A stretch of DNA of 13,957 nucleotides from SIG565 sp045650565 (lineage in GTDB: Bacteria; Bacillota; Clostridia; Oscillospirales; Acutalibacteraceae): assembly GCA_045650565.1 (NCBI GenBank), contig JAZRRG010000066.1:1-13957 (forward strand), in the 5' to 3' direction. The notes beneath the pieces were generated by a model. That model worked only from the letters and a program-made list of their open reading frames with translations. It had not been told where the DNA came from and did no database searches. Shown here one piece after another: positions 13,129-13,957 of the stretch. The position numbers and the translations under genes are program-made. The first letter of the stretch is position 1. Every line of letters starts with the position of its first letter.

Positions 13129-13258
13129 AAAATAAATCGATTTAGGACAAAGATAAAATGTAACACCAAAAAGCAAATTATAAGATAGAAACGGAAAAAA
13201 TTCACGCCATGTGGATAGATATAAGCACAGTATAGAGTGATTTTAAGGGGAATAAATA
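13129..13258 (+). other. Intergenic region between the two TIR genes
   Basis: This 130-base AT-rich gap has no open frame of note and no clear terminator. The only structure seen is a perfect 12-bp palindrome TAAATCGATTTA at 13133-13144, just after the stop and without a T-tract. AAGGGG at 13246-13250 is the ribosome site of the second TIR gene. No convincing promoter was seen, so the second gene may be read from the cassette promoter. Confidence 0.5.
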
Positions 13259-13957
13259 ATGGCAGTTTTTAAATGTAAAATGTGCGGCGGCACACTTGAA
13301 ATAAATAACGAAACCGTTGCGGTATGCCAGTATTGTGGTACGAAACAAACCCTGCCCAAACTGGATGATGACCGCAAGGCAAATCTTTACGACCGTGCAA
13401 ATCATTTTCGCCGTAATAACGAATTTGATAAGGCAATGGGCATTTACGAACAAATACTGAACGATGACAATGCTGATGCTGAAACATATTGGTCTTTGGT
13501 GCTTTGCCGCTATGGTATTGAGTATGTGGAAGACCCTACTTCTCACAAGAGAATACCTACAGTAAACCGCGCTCAGTTCACTTCTATCTTTGATGATGAA
13601 GACTATAAATCAGCTTTGCAATATGCAGACGGATATCAAAAAGAAATTTATGAGCAGGAAGCGGCAGCAATTAACAATATTCAAAAAGTTATTCTTGCTA
13701 TTTCGGGACGGGAAGAACCCTTTGATGTATTTATCTGCTATAAAGAAAGCGATAATAACGGTCGCAGGACACCTGATAGTGTTCTCGCTACTGAACTGTA
13801 TCACGAGCTAGTTCGTGAAGGATTTAAAGTCTTTTTCTCCCGTATAACACTTGAAGATAAACTTGGACAGGAATATGAACCGTACATATTTGCTGCACTT
13901 AATTCAGCAAAAATAATGGTTGTGCTTGGTACCAAGCCTGAATATTTTAATGCCGTA
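13259..13957 (+). CDS. Zinc ribbon-TIR domain protein, 5' part only (paralogue of the upstream TIR gene)
   Basis: The frame is open from the ATG at 13259 to the right edge, 233 residues without a stop, with AAGGGG upstream. It repeats the layout of the preceding TIR protein: zinc ribbon C6, C9, C23 and C26 (VFKCKMCGGTL, then CQYCGTKQTLPK), TPR-like helices (YDRANHFRRNNEFDKAMGIY), then a TIR domain from EPFDVFICYKESDNNGRR through EGFKVFFSRITLEDKLG to KIMVVLGTKPEYFNAV. The window ends just before the WVxNE motif that holds the candidate catalytic Glu, so activity cannot be judged. Its C-terminal domain is also outside; in this family the part after the TIR varies. It is on the same strand as the TIR-M23 gene with no terminator between, so the two may be co-transcribed. 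Confidence 0.9.
   Translation, partial: MAVFKCKMCGGTLEINNETVAVCQYCGTKQTLPKLDDDRKANLYDRANHFRRNNEFDKAMGIYEQILNDDNADAETYWSLVLCRYGIEYVEDPTSHKRIPTVNRAQFTSIFDDEDYKSALQYADGYQKEIYEQEAAAINNIQKVILAISGREEPFDVFICYKESDNNGRRTPDSVLATELYHELVREGFKVFFSRITLEDKLGQEYEPYIFAALNSAKIMVVLGTKPEYFNAV

Noticed and set aside
13133..13144. TAAATCGATTTA palindrome as a terminator of the TIR-M23 gene
   Set aside because: The stem would be weak with no loop and no T-tract follows; it may be a binding site or chance.
12895..13546. Minus-strand open frames opposite the M23 domain and the second TIR gene
   Set aside because: They lie opposite well-supported coding sequence, lack ribosome sites and show no recognisable domain.
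1..13957. CRISPR arrays, tRNA or rRNA genes, insertion sequences, prophage genes
   Set aside because: No repeat-spacer pattern, cloverleaf, transposase or integrase was seen on either strand; the accessory cassette at the right end shows no visible att site within the window.

Overview
The window looks like a chromosomal segment of a low-GC, endospore-forming Firmicute of the class Clostridia, probably a gut member of the Oscillospirales/Ruminococcaceae type. The reasons are a spoIIR homologue, a non-mevalonate isoprenoid gene (ispE), a clostridial dnaG-rpoD pair, strong AGGAGG-type ribosome binding sites, frequent GTG/TTG starts and AT-rich intergenic DNA. The taxon is inferred from gene content; no rRNA is present.

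Layout. (1) Positions 1-1004, minus strand: the start of a DUF711/UPF0210 (PFL family) gene running off the left edge, preceded by a small ACT-domain gene, a pairing common in Firmicutes. (2) Positions 1147-3645, plus strand, divergent: an Lrp/AsnC-like regulator, a class I aminotransferase and ispE, all overlapping end to start and so translationally coupled. (3) Positions 3700-6349: spoIIR, rpmE (ribosomal protein L31), a YigZ/IMPACT family gene and a dGTPase-like HD hydrolase, each largely with its own signals. (4) Positions 6363-10383: dnaG, rpoD, an Rrf2 regulator, a TSCPD-domain protein and an unknown 179-residue protein, packed as one likely operon that ends in a strong terminator. (5) Positions 10431-11171: an amidase_3/SH3b protein whose start codon abuts that terminator. 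(6) From about 11190 to the right edge the content changes from core to accessory. A well-formed promoter drives a 63-residue ribbon-helix-helix protein, followed 15 bp later by a large TIR protein and then a second, paralogous TIR protein cut by the window edge.

The most interesting element is the first TIR gene. It encodes, in order, a zinc ribbon, a TPR-like helical stretch, a TIR domain with a candidate catalytic glutamate, one transmembrane helix, a Ser/Asn-rich linker, and a complete M23 (LytM-type) peptidase with all expected metal and catalytic residues. This predicts one polypeptide linking a cytosolic TIR domain to an extracytoplasmic cell-wall hydrolase. Together with its tandem paralogue and the leading ribbon-helix-helix gene it looks like a small defence or stress cassette. 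That role is inferred.

A second theme is regulatory. At two places (ispE-spoIIR and the 179-residue gene-amidase) an intrinsic-terminator-like hairpin carries the next gene's Shine-Dalgarno sequence in its 3' arm, and its T-tract runs straight into the start codon. The same structure could therefore govern both transcription and translation of the downstream gene.
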